This document shows, one piece after another, positions 53,568 to 62,699 of a stretch of DNA of 64,000 nucleotides. The notes beneath the pieces are model-generated. The model did no database searches and was not told the DNA's origin. It saw only the letters and a program-made list of their open reading frames with translations. This stretch comes from Alphaproteobacteria bacterium (GTDB taxonomy: Bacteria; Pseudomonadota; Alphaproteobacteria; UBA9219). Each line of letters opens with the position of its first letter. The first letter of the stretch is position 1. Location: the NCBI GenBank assembly GCA_028690155.1, contig JAQVBU010000001.1:62001-126000 (forward strand). The letters run 5' to 3'. The position numbers were made by a program, and so were the translations under genes.

Positions 53568-54500
53568 CTAAGTTTCAAATTCGGATTTTTTTCGAGGGTT
53601 GTACGCGTTTTTCTTAGCCCACGTTTCGATAAAGGCCGAAAGGTCGGCCGATAAGGGGTGAGGAAGAATAATTTTCAGTTTCACAAACATGTCGCCGGCG
53701 GGTCGAGCGGCGACGCCTTTTCCTTTAAGGCGCAAGGACGCACCCCCGTTGGCTCCTTTGGGGATCGTCACGGCCACATGGCCGCCCAACGTCGGAATCG
53801 TAATTTTGGCGCCTAGAACGGCTTCGGGAAGGCTGATGGGAAGCTCAAGATAAATGTCTTTGTTTTTGCGCGTGAAAAGAGGATGCGGTTCGACGTGGAT
53901 ATTGATGATGGCATCGCCCGCTGCGCCGCCCATGCCGGCAAGTCCTTGTTCTTTAAGGCGTAACTTGTGCCCGTCTTCAATGCCGGCCGGAATGGTGATC
54001 TCGATGGTTTTGTCGTTCATCAATGTCAACCGTTTCTTGCCGCCGAGACAGGCCTCGATGAAAGAAACGGTCGTCTTATAAGTCACATCGCTTCCGCGGA
54101 CGCCCCCGCTGCCCGGTTGGCGTCGTGTGCCGCGCCCACCCGCGCCGGCGCCCATGAATTCAGCAAAGATGTCGCCCATGGAGCCAAAGGAGGAAAAGGC
54201 GTCGCCGTCCGTTCCAAAATTCGAACGCGACGAACGAAAACCGCCCTCGAAGGGATTTTTGCCGCGAAAGACGCGCGGTTGACCGTCGGCATCGATTTCG
54301 CCCCGATCATATTGTGCGCGCTTCGCAGGGTCGGAAAGAAAGTCATAAGCGGCGGTAACGTCTTTAAACCGCTGTTCGATATCCTTGCGTCCGGGATTGA
54401 CGTCAGGGTGAAGTTTTTTGGCGAGCTTGCGATAAGCGCTTTTTATCTCGCTGGCCGAGGCGTTCTTTGAAATCCCAAGTATTTGATATGGATCGTTCAT
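53568..54500 (-). CDS. CbpA-type DnaJ-class co-chaperone
   Basis: 310 residues. J domain with the HPD motif ([11 protein letters not shown], about residues 28-38), a Gly/Phe-rich linker ([19 protein letters not shown]), then the two C-terminal substrate-binding beta domains ([34 protein letters not shown]). The zinc-finger domain of canonical DnaJ is absent, so it is a type II (CbpA-like) partner of DnaK. Confidence 0.93.
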   Translation of the reverse strand: MNDPYQILGISKNASASEIKSAYRKLAKKLHPDVNPGRKDIEQRFKDVTAAYDFLSDPAKRAQYDRGEIDADGQPRVFRGKNPFEGGFRSSRSNFGTDGDAFSSFGSMGDIFAEFMGAGAGGRGTRRQPGSGGVRGSDVTYKTTVSFIEACLGGKKRLTLMNDKTIEITIPAGIEDGHKLRLKEQGLAGMGGAAGDAIINIHVEPHPLFTRKNKDIYLELPISLPEAVLGAKITIPTLGGHVAVTIPKGANGGASLRLKGKGVAARPAGDMFVKLKIILPHPLSADLSAFIETWAKKNAYNPRKKSEFET

Positions 54501-54613
54501 TCGATGAAGGTAGCCCGTTGCGTGTGCGCCGAAAAGAGCCTTTTTGTCAAAAGCTACTATCTTTAAAGATGGGGACGCCCAGCGCCCCTTTAAAGAGGCG
54601 CTGCGCTCAGGGC

Positions 54614-55963
54614 TTACTTCGCAACGCGTTGCTCGTAAAGGTGGATTCCACGGATTAGGTCAAGCGCGCGCGCCAACGGATAGTCAAGAATGGTTCCGTC
54701 CTTCTCGGTTTTCTTGTCGGCAGATGGGTCGTTATTGACGGATTTTTTTCCATCCTCTTCCGAGGCGTCTTCGTTTTGCAAGGCGCCCTTAAGATCGGCC
54801 TCATGAATGCCGGGGCCTACAGCCAGCTTTTCAAGCTTGGCTTGTTGTACGGTAATGTCCGGCTCAATCCCTAAAGCCTGAATGGACCGTCCGGAAGGCG
54901 TATAGTAACGAGCCGTCGTCAAACGCATGGCCCCGCCGCCCAGAACGGGAATGATGGTCTGAACGGAGCCCTTGCCGAAACTTTTCGTCCCGACAAGAAT
55001 AGCGCGCTTGTGGTCTTGAAGCGCGCCGGCCACGATTTCCGACGCCGACGCCGAGCCGCCGTTGATCAGAACGGCCACGGGCTTGCCATGAGCCTTATCG
55101 CCGCCCGAGGCCGAGAGGACTTGATCCTCCTCTTTGTGGCGACCGCGGGTCGAAACGATTTCTTTCCCGTCGGGTAAAAAAGTGCCGGCGACCGAAACGG
55201 CTTCATCCAGAAGGCCCCCGGGATTGTTTCTTAAATCCAGGACATAGCCGACAAGTTTCTTCCCCATTTTTTTGTCCGCTTCGGCCAAGGCCTTGTTCAG
55301 GCCGACTTGTGTTTGCTCGTTGAAGGCCCCGATGCGAATATAGGCTATGTCGTCTTTCGGTTCCCACCGGACCGAGCGGACCTTGATAATCGCCCGCGTG
55401 ATGGGGACGTCAAAAGGCGCTCCCGATAACCCGCCGCGGCGGATGGTCAAAACGACTTTCGTTCCTGGCGCCCCGCGCATATGGTCAACCGCCTCGTTAA
55501 GGGTATAGTCCGTGACGGGCTTTGAATCGATATGGGTAATCAGATCGTTAGGCTGAATCCCGGCTTTGGCCGCTGGTGTATCGTCGATGGGCGAAATGAC
55601 TTTGACAATACCGTTTTCCAAGGTCACTTCGATTCCCAAACCCCCGAACTCGCCGCGAGTTTGAGTCTGCATTTCCTGAAAGTTCTTTTTGTTTAGATAT
55701 CCAGAATGCGGATCTAAAGATGACAGCATGCCGTTTAGGGCATTTTCGATAAGCGTACTGTCTGAAACGGAGTCGACGTAATCGGCGCGCACGCGTTCAA
55801 GAACGTCCGAGAAGAGGGTCAATTGCTTGAAGGTATCGGAGCCGTTTTCTTCGGCGGCGCTTTCTTGGCTGCGTGCGGGCGAATTTTTGGCGAAGAGGGG
55901 GGGTGATGCAAGAAAAGCGAGCAGCGTAAGAATGGCGAAAAGCCGGAACGACATTTTAGGCAT
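54614..55963 (-). CDS. ctpA: C-terminal processing peptidase (S41 family)
   Basis: 449 residues. Signal peptide (hydrophobic residues 6-24, AFA-like cleavage), a PDZ domain (about 95-180; [24 protein letters not shown]), and the S41 protease domain with [20 protein letters not shown] (Ser nucleophile) and [13 protein letters not shown] (Lys). A charged, low-complexity linker lies before the C-terminus. Degrades or trims periplasmic proteins, including cell-wall hydrolases in some species. Confidence 0.95.
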   Translation of the reverse strand: MPKMSFRLFAILTLLAFLASPPLFAKNSPARSQESAAEENGSDTFKQLTLFSDVLERVRADYVDSVSDSTLIENALNGMLSSLDPHSGYLNKKNFQEMQTQTRGEFGGLGIEVTLENGIVKVISPIDDTPAAKAGIQPNDLITHIDSKPVTDYTLNEAVDHMRGAPGTKVVLTIRRGGLSGAPFDVPITRAIIKVRSVRWEPKDDIAYIRIGAFNEQTQVGLNKALAEADKKMGKKLVGYVLDLRNNPGGLLDEAVSVAGTFLPDGKEIVSTRGRHKEEDQVLSASGGDKAHGKPVAVLINGGSASASEIVAGALQDHKRAILVGTKSFGKGSVQTIIPVLGGGAMRLTTARYYTPSGRSIQALGIEPDITVQQAKLEKLAVGPGIHEADLKGALQNEDASEEDGKKSVNNDPSADKKTEKDGTILDYPLARALDLIRGIHLYEQRVAK

Positions 55964-56189
55964 AAGGCGACATCCGAGGAAAAAGAAACGGCGGAAAACG
56001 CCGGAAACAAGTGCATTCTAAAAGCACTTTTCTTCAAGCACAAGAGACAAGACAAGAGGTTTAACGAGACAAAGGGCCGGACAAATAAGGCCTTTTTGTG
56101 ACAACCGCGCCGCTGTCTTGCGTCAAGGGGCGAAAGATGCCTATACAGGAGGCGTCCAAGCAAGAAAAAAACGAACGGGGAAAACCACG

Positions 56190-57326
56190 ATGGAGTCGAT
56201 CCTTTCTTTTATTCAACATTATGCGCTGCCCTTTATCGTCGTCATCGGCATCGTCGTTTTCGTTCATGAATTCGGCCATTACCTTGTGGCGCGCCTGTGC
56301 GGCATTCGGGTCGAGTCCTTTTCGATTGGTTTTGGGCGCACCCTGTTCAAGTGGACGGATAAACGCGGCACCGTTTGGCGCATCGGCTGTTTGCCCTTGG
56401 GTGGGTACGTCAAGATGTTCGGCGACGCCGACGCGGCGAGCACGCCAGACGATTCCGTTCACACCATGACGGAGGATGAGAAGAAAATTTCCTTTTTCCA
56501 TCAGCCTGTTGGTAAGCGCATCGCGGTTATCGCCGCGGGACCGGCCTTCAACTATCTTTTTGCGGTTGTGGCGCTGGCTTTTTTGTTTGTTGGCGTGGGA
56601 CAGCCGTTCTCCCCGCCGCTTGTGGGCGCGCTTCAGGAAGGCAGCGCTGCCGCTCAAGCGGGGATTGAGGTTGGCGATCGCTTTCTTTCCATTGATGGGA
56701 CCCCCATGCGTCGTTTCGAAGATATCAAGCGCGCCGTGAGTCTGAACACGGGGTCTTCTGTGACGGTTGTTGTCCAGCGGGACGGGCAGGAAAAAACGAT
56801 GGTGTTGACGCCCAAGGTTGTCGTTCAGAAAGATCTTTTAGGGGGCGCGCATCGTTTGGGGCGGATCGGGGTTCTATCGACTGCGGTGGTTTACGAAAAG
56901 CGCACGGTACCCGAAGCGCTTTATTACGCGACCGTTGAGACGTGGAACATTTCCGTTGATACGCTGAAAGCCGTGGGCCAAGTCTTGATCGGCACGCGGG
57001 GAACAGAAGAAATCGGCGGCCCGCTTCGGATTGCCGAGATGTCCGGAACCATGGCTCGGGAAGGATTCTGGCCCCTTGTCTGGTTCTTGGCCGTTATTTC
57101 GATCAATTTGGGCTTGATCAATCTTTTTCCCGTGCCGCTTTTGGATGGGGGGCATTTGCTCTTCTATTCCATCGAAGCCGTGCTAGGTCGCCCCATAAAT
57201 GAAACGGCGCAGGAAGTCGGATTCCGGATCGGTTTGGTTTTGGTCCTGTCGCTGATGGTTTTTGCGACATGGAACGACCTTGTTTATTTGCAGATCGTTT
57301 CGCGGATTAAAGATCTCTTTTCGTAG
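56190..57326 (+). CDS. rseP: Site-2 protease RseP (RIP metalloprotease)
   Basis: 378 residues from ATG 56190 (upstream in-frame start at 56118 adds a non-family extension). Catalytic HEFGHYLVARLCGIRVESFSIGFG near the N-terminus (residues about 21-44), one recognisable PDZ domain (about 125-200; EGSAAAQAGIEVGDRFLSIDG), and the second zinc ligand NLFPVPLLDGGHL near the C-terminus. Intramembrane cleavage of anti-sigma factors or signal peptides. It is separated from the dxr/bamA genes that often surround it. The 3' end overlaps coaE by 20 bases, convergently. Confidence 0.96.
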   Translation: MESILSFIQHYALPFIVVIGIVVFVHEFGHYLVARLCGIRVESFSIGFGRTLFKWTDKRGTVWRIGCLPLGGYVKMFGDADAASTPDDSVHTMTEDEKKISFFHQPVGKRIAVIAAGPAFNYLFAVVALAFLFVGVGQPFSPPLVGALQEGSAAAQAGIEVGDRFLSIDGTPMRRFEDIKRAVSLNTGSSVTVVVQRDGQEKTMVLTPKVVVQKDLLGGAHRLGRIGVLSTAVVYEKRTVPEALYYATVETWNISVDTLKAVGQVLIGTRGTEEIGGPLRIAEMSGTMAREGFWPLVWFLAVISINLGLINLFPVPLLDGGHLLFYSIEAVLGRPINETAQEVGFRIGLVLVLSLMVFATWNDLVYLQIVSRIKDLFS

Positions 57327-57924
57327 GCCTTGGGTCGACAAGGCCGAGCGACGCGAGTTTTGCAAACAACGCGTGCCGTGTTTGAGCCACACTCCCCCCA
57401 GTGGGGATAATGATGTCGCTGCGTCTTTTCTTTTCGGATTCAGGGCGTTGCCGCGCGCGGATGGCCTGCAATTTTTTTTCCGTCATGTTTCTTCGCCGAA
57501 GAACGCGCGCGCGCTGGATGCGAAGCGGCGCCGAGACACATAAGACAAAATCGCACATTGTTTCGGCTTTCGTTTCGAACAGAAGCGGAATTTCCAAAAC
57601 AGCCGCGCGCGCGTTTTTCTTGCGCGCTTCCTGAATAAAAGCCGTTTCGGCCTTTCGAACCAAAGGATGAAGAACGCCTTCGAGGCGTTGAAGTTTTTCC
57701 GGATCCGAGAAGACCAAGGCCCCTAAAAGAACGCGGTCGATGGCGCCGTCCCGATAGGTTTCGGGAAACAGAGACGCGACGGTGGGGACGGCCTTGCCGT
57801 CGCGATCCAGCGCCTTATGAATGAAGGCGTCCGAGCTGAACACGGGAAAGCCGAGCTCGCGCAGCATGTCGGCCACGGTGCTCTTTCCCATACCAATGCT
57901 TCCGGTCAGGCCAAGGACAAGCAT
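57307..57924 (-). CDS. coaE: Dephospho-CoA kinase CoaE
   Basis: 205 residues. Last step of coenzyme A synthesis. P-loop GLTGSIGMGKSTVADML (residues 4-20), FSSDAFIHKAL and PLLFETKAETMCDFVLCV are seen. It lies 1 base downstream of aroE. In many alphaproteobacteria aroE-coaE sits beside maf and the PPSR gene on the other side of oriC; here the pair is about 15 kb away and without maf. Confidence 0.97.
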   Translation of the reverse strand: MLVLGLTGSIGMGKSTVADMLRELGFPVFSSDAFIHKALDRDGKAVPTVASLFPETYRDGAIDRVLLGALVFSDPEKLQRLEGVLHPLVRKAETAFIQEARKKNARAAVLEIPLLFETKAETMCDFVLCVSAPLRIQRARVLRRRNMTEKKLQAIRARQRPESEKKRRSDIIIPTGGSVAQTRHALFAKLASLGLVDPRPTKRDL

Positions 57925-57925
57925 G

Positions 57926-58768
57926 TTAGCCTACCTCCTTCAAGACCGCCTCGCGCAACGCTTGGGAAACGTCGGGGTCTTGGCCGAAAAAGGCTTTGAA
58001 CGACGGCCTTGCCTGATGCAAAAGCATGCCCAACCCGTCAATCGTTTTTAGACCGCGGGCGCGGCTGCGGCGAAGAAGCGTCGTGTCAAGCGGCGCATAA
58101 ACGACGTCCGCAACCGAGGCGGTTTGAGGCAGAGGGGCAAGGTCGAGAACAATCTCCGGCTGTCCGGCCATGCCTAACGGCGTGGTGTTGACAAGAAGGT
58201 CGGCGACCGACAGGGCCTCGGAAAGGTCGTCCCAGGCCACGACATGGATGGGGCAGGAGGGGGAAGACAGGGCCTGTGCCGCGGTTTCCGCACGCGCCTG
58301 TGTGCGATTGGCCAGAACGATGGTCGTGAACCCCATATCTTGAAGCGCAACCAAAACAGCCCGGCAGGCGCCGCCCGCCCCAAGAACGACGGCTGTGCCA
58401 CGGGTGCGCTCGAAGCCGCAGGACAGCAGGTTTTGCGCAAAACCGAAAGCGTCCGTATTATGCCCACAAAGCCGTCCTTGTGGGTCAACGGACACAAGAT
58501 TGACCGCCCCGATGCGCGAGGCTTCCGGGGAAAGCGCGTCCATCAAGGTCAACGCGGTCTCTTTATGGGGGATCGTCAGATTGACGCCACAAAGGCCTTG
58601 CGCCGCAAGCGATCGTAACGTGTCGGCCAAGCCGTCTGGGCGAACGGCATAGGCATCGTAAGCTCCTTCAAGGCGATAGGCCTTCAGCCAAAACCTGTGC
58701 AGGCGCGGCGAAAGAGAATGATCGATTGGCCAGCCCATAACACCGGCACGGCGGAGCGGTTTCGGCAT
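57926..58768 (-). CDS. aroE: Shikimate dehydrogenase AroE
   Basis: 280 residues from ATG 58768; the longer frame (to 58870) adds 34 atypical residues. NADPH-dependent reduction of 3-dehydroshikimate. GWPIDHSLSPRLH (shikimate site), NLTIPHKE (catalytic Lys) and VLGAGGACRAVLVAL (NADP site) are present. First of an aroE-coaE pair. Confidence 0.97.
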   Translation of the reverse strand: MPKPLRRAGVMGWPIDHSLSPRLHRFWLKAYRLEGAYDAYAVRPDGLADTLRSLAAQGLCGVNLTIPHKETALTLMDALSPEASRIGAVNLVSVDPQGRLCGHNTDAFGFAQNLLSCGFERTRGTAVVLGAGGACRAVLVALQDMGFTTIVLANRTQARAETAAQALSSPSCPIHVVAWDDLSEALSVADLLVNTTPLGMAGQPEIVLDLAPLPQTASVADVVYAPLDTTLLRRSRARGLKTIDGLGMLLHQARPSFKAFFGQDPDVSQALREAVLKEVG

Positions 58769-58874
58769 GGTTTTCTCGGGGACGATGAAAAACAAGGCAG
58801 AGTAGCATGAAAACAAATTGGACAAAAAGGGCGTTGCTGCTTTACTCTTGCAAAAAAGAGAGGCACACACCCCT

Positions 58875-59531
58875 ATGGTCCGACTTTATCTTCTTATCGC
58901 CGACGAATCTTTGCGTGAAGCCGTTGTCGAACAAATGAAAAGGGCGGCTTTGGAAGATCCTGTGTGCGTCGCAACAGCCCAGACATTCCTGTCTCGGCGC
59001 GATGCGGACGAGTTAAACATCGTGGTTGTCGACGAAGCCAAATCCGAGGCCGAAACGGAAGCCGCGTTGGCGGCATTGGCGCAGGACGAGGCCCAACCGA
59101 TCGTCCTTTTCTTGGGGCGGAACGAGAATCGAGACGGCGTTGTGGAGACGTTTGTCAAGCCGTTTCGGCTTGGCCATTTGATGGCGCGACTCGAGTATTA
59201 TGTGGAAAACGCTCCCCATGTTCGGGCGTCGCCGGTTGTTTTTGGTCCCTACCGACTTGATCCTCAGCAGCGATGGGTTTGCAGGAAAGGTTTGGAAGAA
59301 CCCATTCGGTTGACGGAAAAGGAAACGGCTCTTCTGCTTTTTTTAGCGCAGCGTGCGACGCCCGCGCCGCGCCGGGATATTCTGGAGGCGGTGTGGGGAT
59401 ACGGCGACAAGGTCGATACGCACACGCTTGAAACGCACATTTATCAACTTCGGCGAAAACTGGATCGGGACGGCGAAAGCTGGATCCTTTCTGATGCGGG
59501 CTCCTATCGTTTGGCGGGGCGTGCATCATGA
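58875..59531 (+). CDS. OmpR-type response regulator, divergent receiver
   Basis: 218 residues from ATG 58875. The N-terminal half has receiver-like alternation (LIADESLREAVVEQM, IVVVDEAK, IVLFLGRN, FVKPFRLGHLMARL) but the acidic pocket is reduced and short; Asp of VVVDEAK is the likely phosphosite and Lys of VKPF the switch Lys. The C-terminal half is a winged helix (about 140-215) with RLTEKETALLLFLAQR, ILEAVWGYGDKVDTHTLETHIYQLRRKL. No histidine kinase adjoins it. It heads a tightly packed operon running to bpt. Confidence 0.88.
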   Translation: MVRLYLLIADESLREAVVEQMKRAALEDPVCVATAQTFLSRRDADELNIVVVDEAKSEAETEAALAALAQDEAQPIVLFLGRNENRDGVVETFVKPFRLGHLMARLEYYVENAPHVRASPVVFGPYRLDPQQRWVCRKGLEEPIRLTEKETALLLFLAQRATPAPRRDILEAVWGYGDKVDTHTLETHIYQLRRKLDRDGESWILSDAGSYRLAGRAS

Positions 59532-60124
59532 AAAAAGCGCTGTTTTTATGCCTTATTTTCGTTCTCGGCGCGTGTAGTTTTACGCGGCATCCGGCGGCGC
59601 ACAACACGCCTTCGCCCATTATGGTGGGGCAAGGACTCGAAAAAACAAAGCCCGATCCCGACGCGCGGCGGCGCATTGTTTTGGCCTATCCCGCGGCCGG
59701 GGAACGATTGGATGTCGTGTATTTTCACGACGGGCGCTACGATCCGGACGCTCTGCGTAAGATCAACAAGCTGATGCGCGATCGGCACACCAACACGATT
59801 GGAAAGATCGATCCGGAGCTTATCGATTTTCTTGTCGATATTCGAAAACGGTTTGGGCTTCCCGAAACGGTTTCTTTTCAGATTTCATCCGGGTATCGTT
59901 CGGCGCAAACCAATCGGGGGCTTGCTCGACGCAACAGAAATGTCGCCAAGGAAAGCCTTCATCAGCATGGCTGGGCGGTAGACTTTAAAGTTAAGGGCGT
60001 AAGCAGCAAGGCGATTTGCGAAATTGCGAAAACCATGCAACGCGGCGGCACGGCGGCGTATCCGGATGGCCATGTGCATATAGATTTGGGAAACATTCGA
60101 ACGTGGAAGCCGAGGAAAAGGTAG
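59528..60124 (+). CDS. DUF882/YcbK-type peptidoglycan-related lipoprotein
   Basis: 198 residues. A lipoprotein signal with lipobox VLGAC (residues about 12-16), then an M15-like domain: SSGYRSAQTNRGLA, KESLHQHGWAVDF and DGHVHIDLG supply the His/Asp zinc-ligand pattern (SxH...D...HxH). Relatives cleave peptidoglycan cross-links. It overlaps the response-regulator gene by four bases. Confidence 0.88.
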   Translation: MKKALFLCLIFVLGACSFTRHPAAHNTPSPIMVGQGLEKTKPDPDARRRIVLAYPAAGERLDVVYFHDGRYDPDALRKINKLMRDRHTNTIGKIDPELIDFLVDIRKRFGLPETVSFQISSGYRSAQTNRGLARRNRNVAKESLHQHGWAVDFKVKGVSSKAICEIAKTMQRGGTAAYPDGHVHIDLGNIRTWKPRKR

Positions 60125-60130
60125 GTCCGC

Positions 60131-61453
60131 ATGGAAAAGACAGAGGATCGGCTTCACGATCTTTTGAGCCGCGCGAAAAAAGCCGGCGCCGACGACGCGG
60201 AGGTTCTTTCGACCAATGCGGAAGCCATTAGCGTGTCGGTGCGCAAGGGGACGCTCGAAGGCCTTGAACGGTCGGAGGCCGGCGATTTGTCCTTGCGGGT
60301 TTTTGTCGGCAACAAGCAGGCGGTCGTTTCTTCGACGATGCGCGATGCCGGAACGCTTCAGGCCCTAGCGGATCGCGCGGTGGCCATGGCGCGGTGCGCG
60401 CCGGACGATCCGTTCTGTGGCGTGGCTCCGGTAACGGCCTCGGTTTGGCCGGACCTTGATCTTGAGGACCCCTCTGACGTGTTGCCCGAAGATCTTGCCG
60501 CCCGCGCCCGGCGGACGGAAGAGGGCGCTCGCGCGGTTGCGGGCGTGACCAACTCGGCCGGGGCGGAGGCCTGTTGGCAACGGCAAGGCATGGCCTTGGC
60601 GACGAGCCGAGGGTTTTATGGGCGGCTGACGCGCACCACACACAGCCTGAGCGTTTCGGTTCTCGCGGGTGAAGGCACGGCGATGCAGCGCGACCACGAC
60701 GTGGCGACGAGCGTCTTTGCCGAGGATTTGCCAAGCCCCGAAAGCGTTGGGACAAAGGCGGGCATGCGCGCCGTCGCAAGGCTTCATCCTCGAAAAACGG
60801 CGGGGGGCTGTGTGCCGGTTTTTTTCGAGCCGCGCGTTGGCGTGGAATTGATCGGCGCGTTGGCGGAGGCGGTTTCCGGCGTGTCCGTCGCGCGGGGGAC
60901 GAGTTTTTTGAAGGACGCCTTGGGAAAGAAGATTTTTTCGGATGCGATAACGATTGTGGACGATCCGCACCGGCCGCGCGGGCTTCGTTCGCGGCCCTTT
61001 GATGGCGAAGGCGTTGCGACGGCACGACGGAATGTGATCGACAAAGGCGTCTTGACGACGTGGCTTCTTGACGGCCGTTCCGCGCGGCAGCTCGGCATGA
61101 CAGACACGGGACACGCGGCGCGCGCCTTTGGAAAAGGTCCGTCGCCGTCGAATATGTTTATTGAGGCGGGCACGCTCGATCCCGAGGCGTTGATGCGCGA
61201 TGTCGCGCAGGGATTCTATGTCACGGAGACCATGGGGATGGGAATCAACGGCGTGACGGGCGATTACAGCCAAGCCGCTTCCGGCTTCTGGATCGAAAAC
61301 GGACAAAAAGTTTTTCCGGTTGGCGAAATGACGTTGGCGGGCAACTTGAGGGGCATGTTTTTGACGATGACGGCGGCAAACGATTTGGTTTTTGAGCGCG
61401 GCCTCGACACCCCGACGCTGCGCATCGACGGCATGATGGTCGGAGGGCTTTGA
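60131..61453 (+). CDS. pmbA: PmbA/TldE subunit of the TldD-TldE protease
   Basis: 440 residues. TldD-TldE is a metalloprotease that processes modified peptides. The TldE subunit lacks catalytic zinc ligands. Seen: LSRAKKAGADDAEVL, VSVRKGTLEGLERSE, the GEGVATARRNVIDKGVLTTWLLDGRSARQLG segment and the C-terminal TGDYSQAASGFWIENGQKVFPVGEMTLAGNL. No tldD is present in the window. A 6-base gap separates it from the gene before and 1 base from the gene after. Confidence 0.95.
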   Translation: MEKTEDRLHDLLSRAKKAGADDAEVLSTNAEAISVSVRKGTLEGLERSEAGDLSLRVFVGNKQAVVSSTMRDAGTLQALADRAVAMARCAPDDPFCGVAPVTASVWPDLDLEDPSDVLPEDLAARARRTEEGARAVAGVTNSAGAEACWQRQGMALATSRGFYGRLTRTTHSLSVSVLAGEGTAMQRDHDVATSVFAEDLPSPESVGTKAGMRAVARLHPRKTAGGCVPVFFEPRVGVELIGALAEAVSGVSVARGTSFLKDALGKKIFSDAITIVDDPHRPRGLRSRPFDGEGVATARRNVIDKGVLTTWLLDGRSARQLGMTDTGHAARAFGKGPSPSNMFIEAGTLDPEALMRDVAQGFYVTETMGMGINGVTGDYSQAASGFWIENGQKVFPVGEMTLAGNLRGMFLTMTAANDLVFERGLDTPTLRIDGMMVGGL

Positions 61454-61454
61454 T

Positions 61455-62699
61455 ATGCGTCCTCGCGTCGCGGTTTTGGTTGACCTTCCCCGCGAAAAAA
61501 CGGCGGGCGGCCATGTGAAATATTGGGAAAATATTGCGCGCGCCGCCGCCGATGATGCTTCGGTGGCCGTGGATTTGACGGTTTATTTTTCCGGAAGGGG
61601 CGAGGACGAAGCGCTCTCGCCGCATGTGCGCTTTCGTTTTTTGCCGCCGGTGTTCAGCTCGGCCCGGCTTCCTTTTCTTCCCTATACCCCTGCGCATACG
61701 GATCTTGCGCCATTTCACCGCGCGTTGGCAAAAGAGTTGCCCTTCTACGACGTGATTCATACGACGGACGCGTACTTTGCTTTTGCAAAAACGGCCGAAA
61801 AAATGGCCGCACGACAAAACATTCCGCTTGTCACGTCGTTTCACACCGACACCCCGGCTTATGCGGAAGTCTTTACGCGAGAAACGCTCGCGGCCCTTTT
61901 GGGGAAAAAAATAGGCGGCGCGGCGGATCGGGCGCTTTCTCTTTCCTTGCGCGAAAGGAAAAGCAAAGAGGCCCGTCTTGAAAAACATCTTCGGGCGTGT
62001 GCGGCGATACTGGCGTTGCGAGACGAAGACAAGGCCCTGGGCGAGAGGATCGGAAAGACCGTGGATCTTTTGCGTCTTGGCGTCGATCGGTCCGTGTTTC
62101 GGCCCGATAACGAGGCTCGCCGCAAAATCGCACAGGACTACGGCCTTCCGTCCGACGTTTTTTGGGCCCTTTTTGTCGGCCGTGTGGACGTGGGCAAAAA
62201 CATGCCCCTGCTTTTGGAGGCGTGCGTTCGCGCCGTCGATCAGGGAGCAAACCTTCATTTGTTGGTCGCAGGGCTTGGCCCGTGCTGCGCCGAGGTGGCC
62301 TCTCGTCTGGGGCCTCGCGCCACGCTGGCCGGGCATGTTTTGCCCGAGACGTTGGCGACCTTTTATGCGGCCTCCGATGTTTTGTGCATGGCCTCGGACA
62401 TAGAGATCGGCGGGTTGATCGGCGCGGAAGCGTTGTCTTGCGGCTGCCCGCTTCTTGTATCACAATCAAGCGGCGTCGCGGCTCTTTACGGAGAAAGTTT
62501 GGCCATAGGGGCGGTGCCGAGCGACGCGGGCTCGTGGGCCGACGCTTTGGTGTTGTGGAGCAAGGATCGGGAAGCGAACGCGCGGCGGCACGAAGAGGCC
62601 TTTCGTTTAGGGCAGCGCCATGTGGCGGATTGGCGCGCGGTGTTCAAAGAGACTTTTCTGCCGGTATGGCGGCGCGTGGCGAAGAAGGAGAATCGGTGA
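61455..62699 (+). CDS. GT4-family glycosyltransferase
   Basis: 414 residues. N-terminal Rossmann domain (RVAVLVDLPREKTAGGHVKYW ... VIHTTDAYFAF ... TSFHTDTPAYAEVFTRE) and C-terminal GT1-type domain with LFVGRVDVGKNMPLLLEA, LAGHVLPETLATFYAASDVLCMAS and the E-x7-E nucleotide-sugar motif (IGGLIGAEALSCGCP). The stop overlaps the ATG of the PIG-L gene by one base. Acceptor unknown; the neighbour suggests an N-acetyl sugar product. Confidence 0.92.
   Translation: MRPRVAVLVDLPREKTAGGHVKYWENIARAAADDASVAVDLTVYFSGRGEDEALSPHVRFRFLPPVFSSARLPFLPYTPAHTDLAPFHRALAKELPFYDVIHTTDAYFAFAKTAEKMAARQNIPLVTSFHTDTPAYAEVFTRETLAALLGKKIGGAADRALSLSLRERKSKEARLEKHLRACAAILALRDEDKALGERIGKTVDLLRLGVDRSVFRPDNEARRKIAQDYGLPSDVFWALFVGRVDVGKNMPLLLEACVRAVDQGANLHLLVAGLGPCCAEVASRLGPRATLAGHVLPETLATFYAASDVLCMASDIEIGGLIGAEALSCGCPLLVSQSSGVAALYGESLAIGAVPSDAGSWADALVLWSKDREANARRHEEAFRLGQRHVADWRAVFKETFLPVWRRVAKKENR

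Noticed and set aside
54581..54602. AGCGCC...GGCGCT palindrome downstream of ctpA
   Set aside because: No T tract follows on either strand, so it is not called a terminator.
62162..62698. Upstream extension of the PIG-L frame
   Set aside because: It lies inside the glycosyltransferase gene in another frame. The AHPDDE domain starts right after ATG 62699, which has its own ribosome site.
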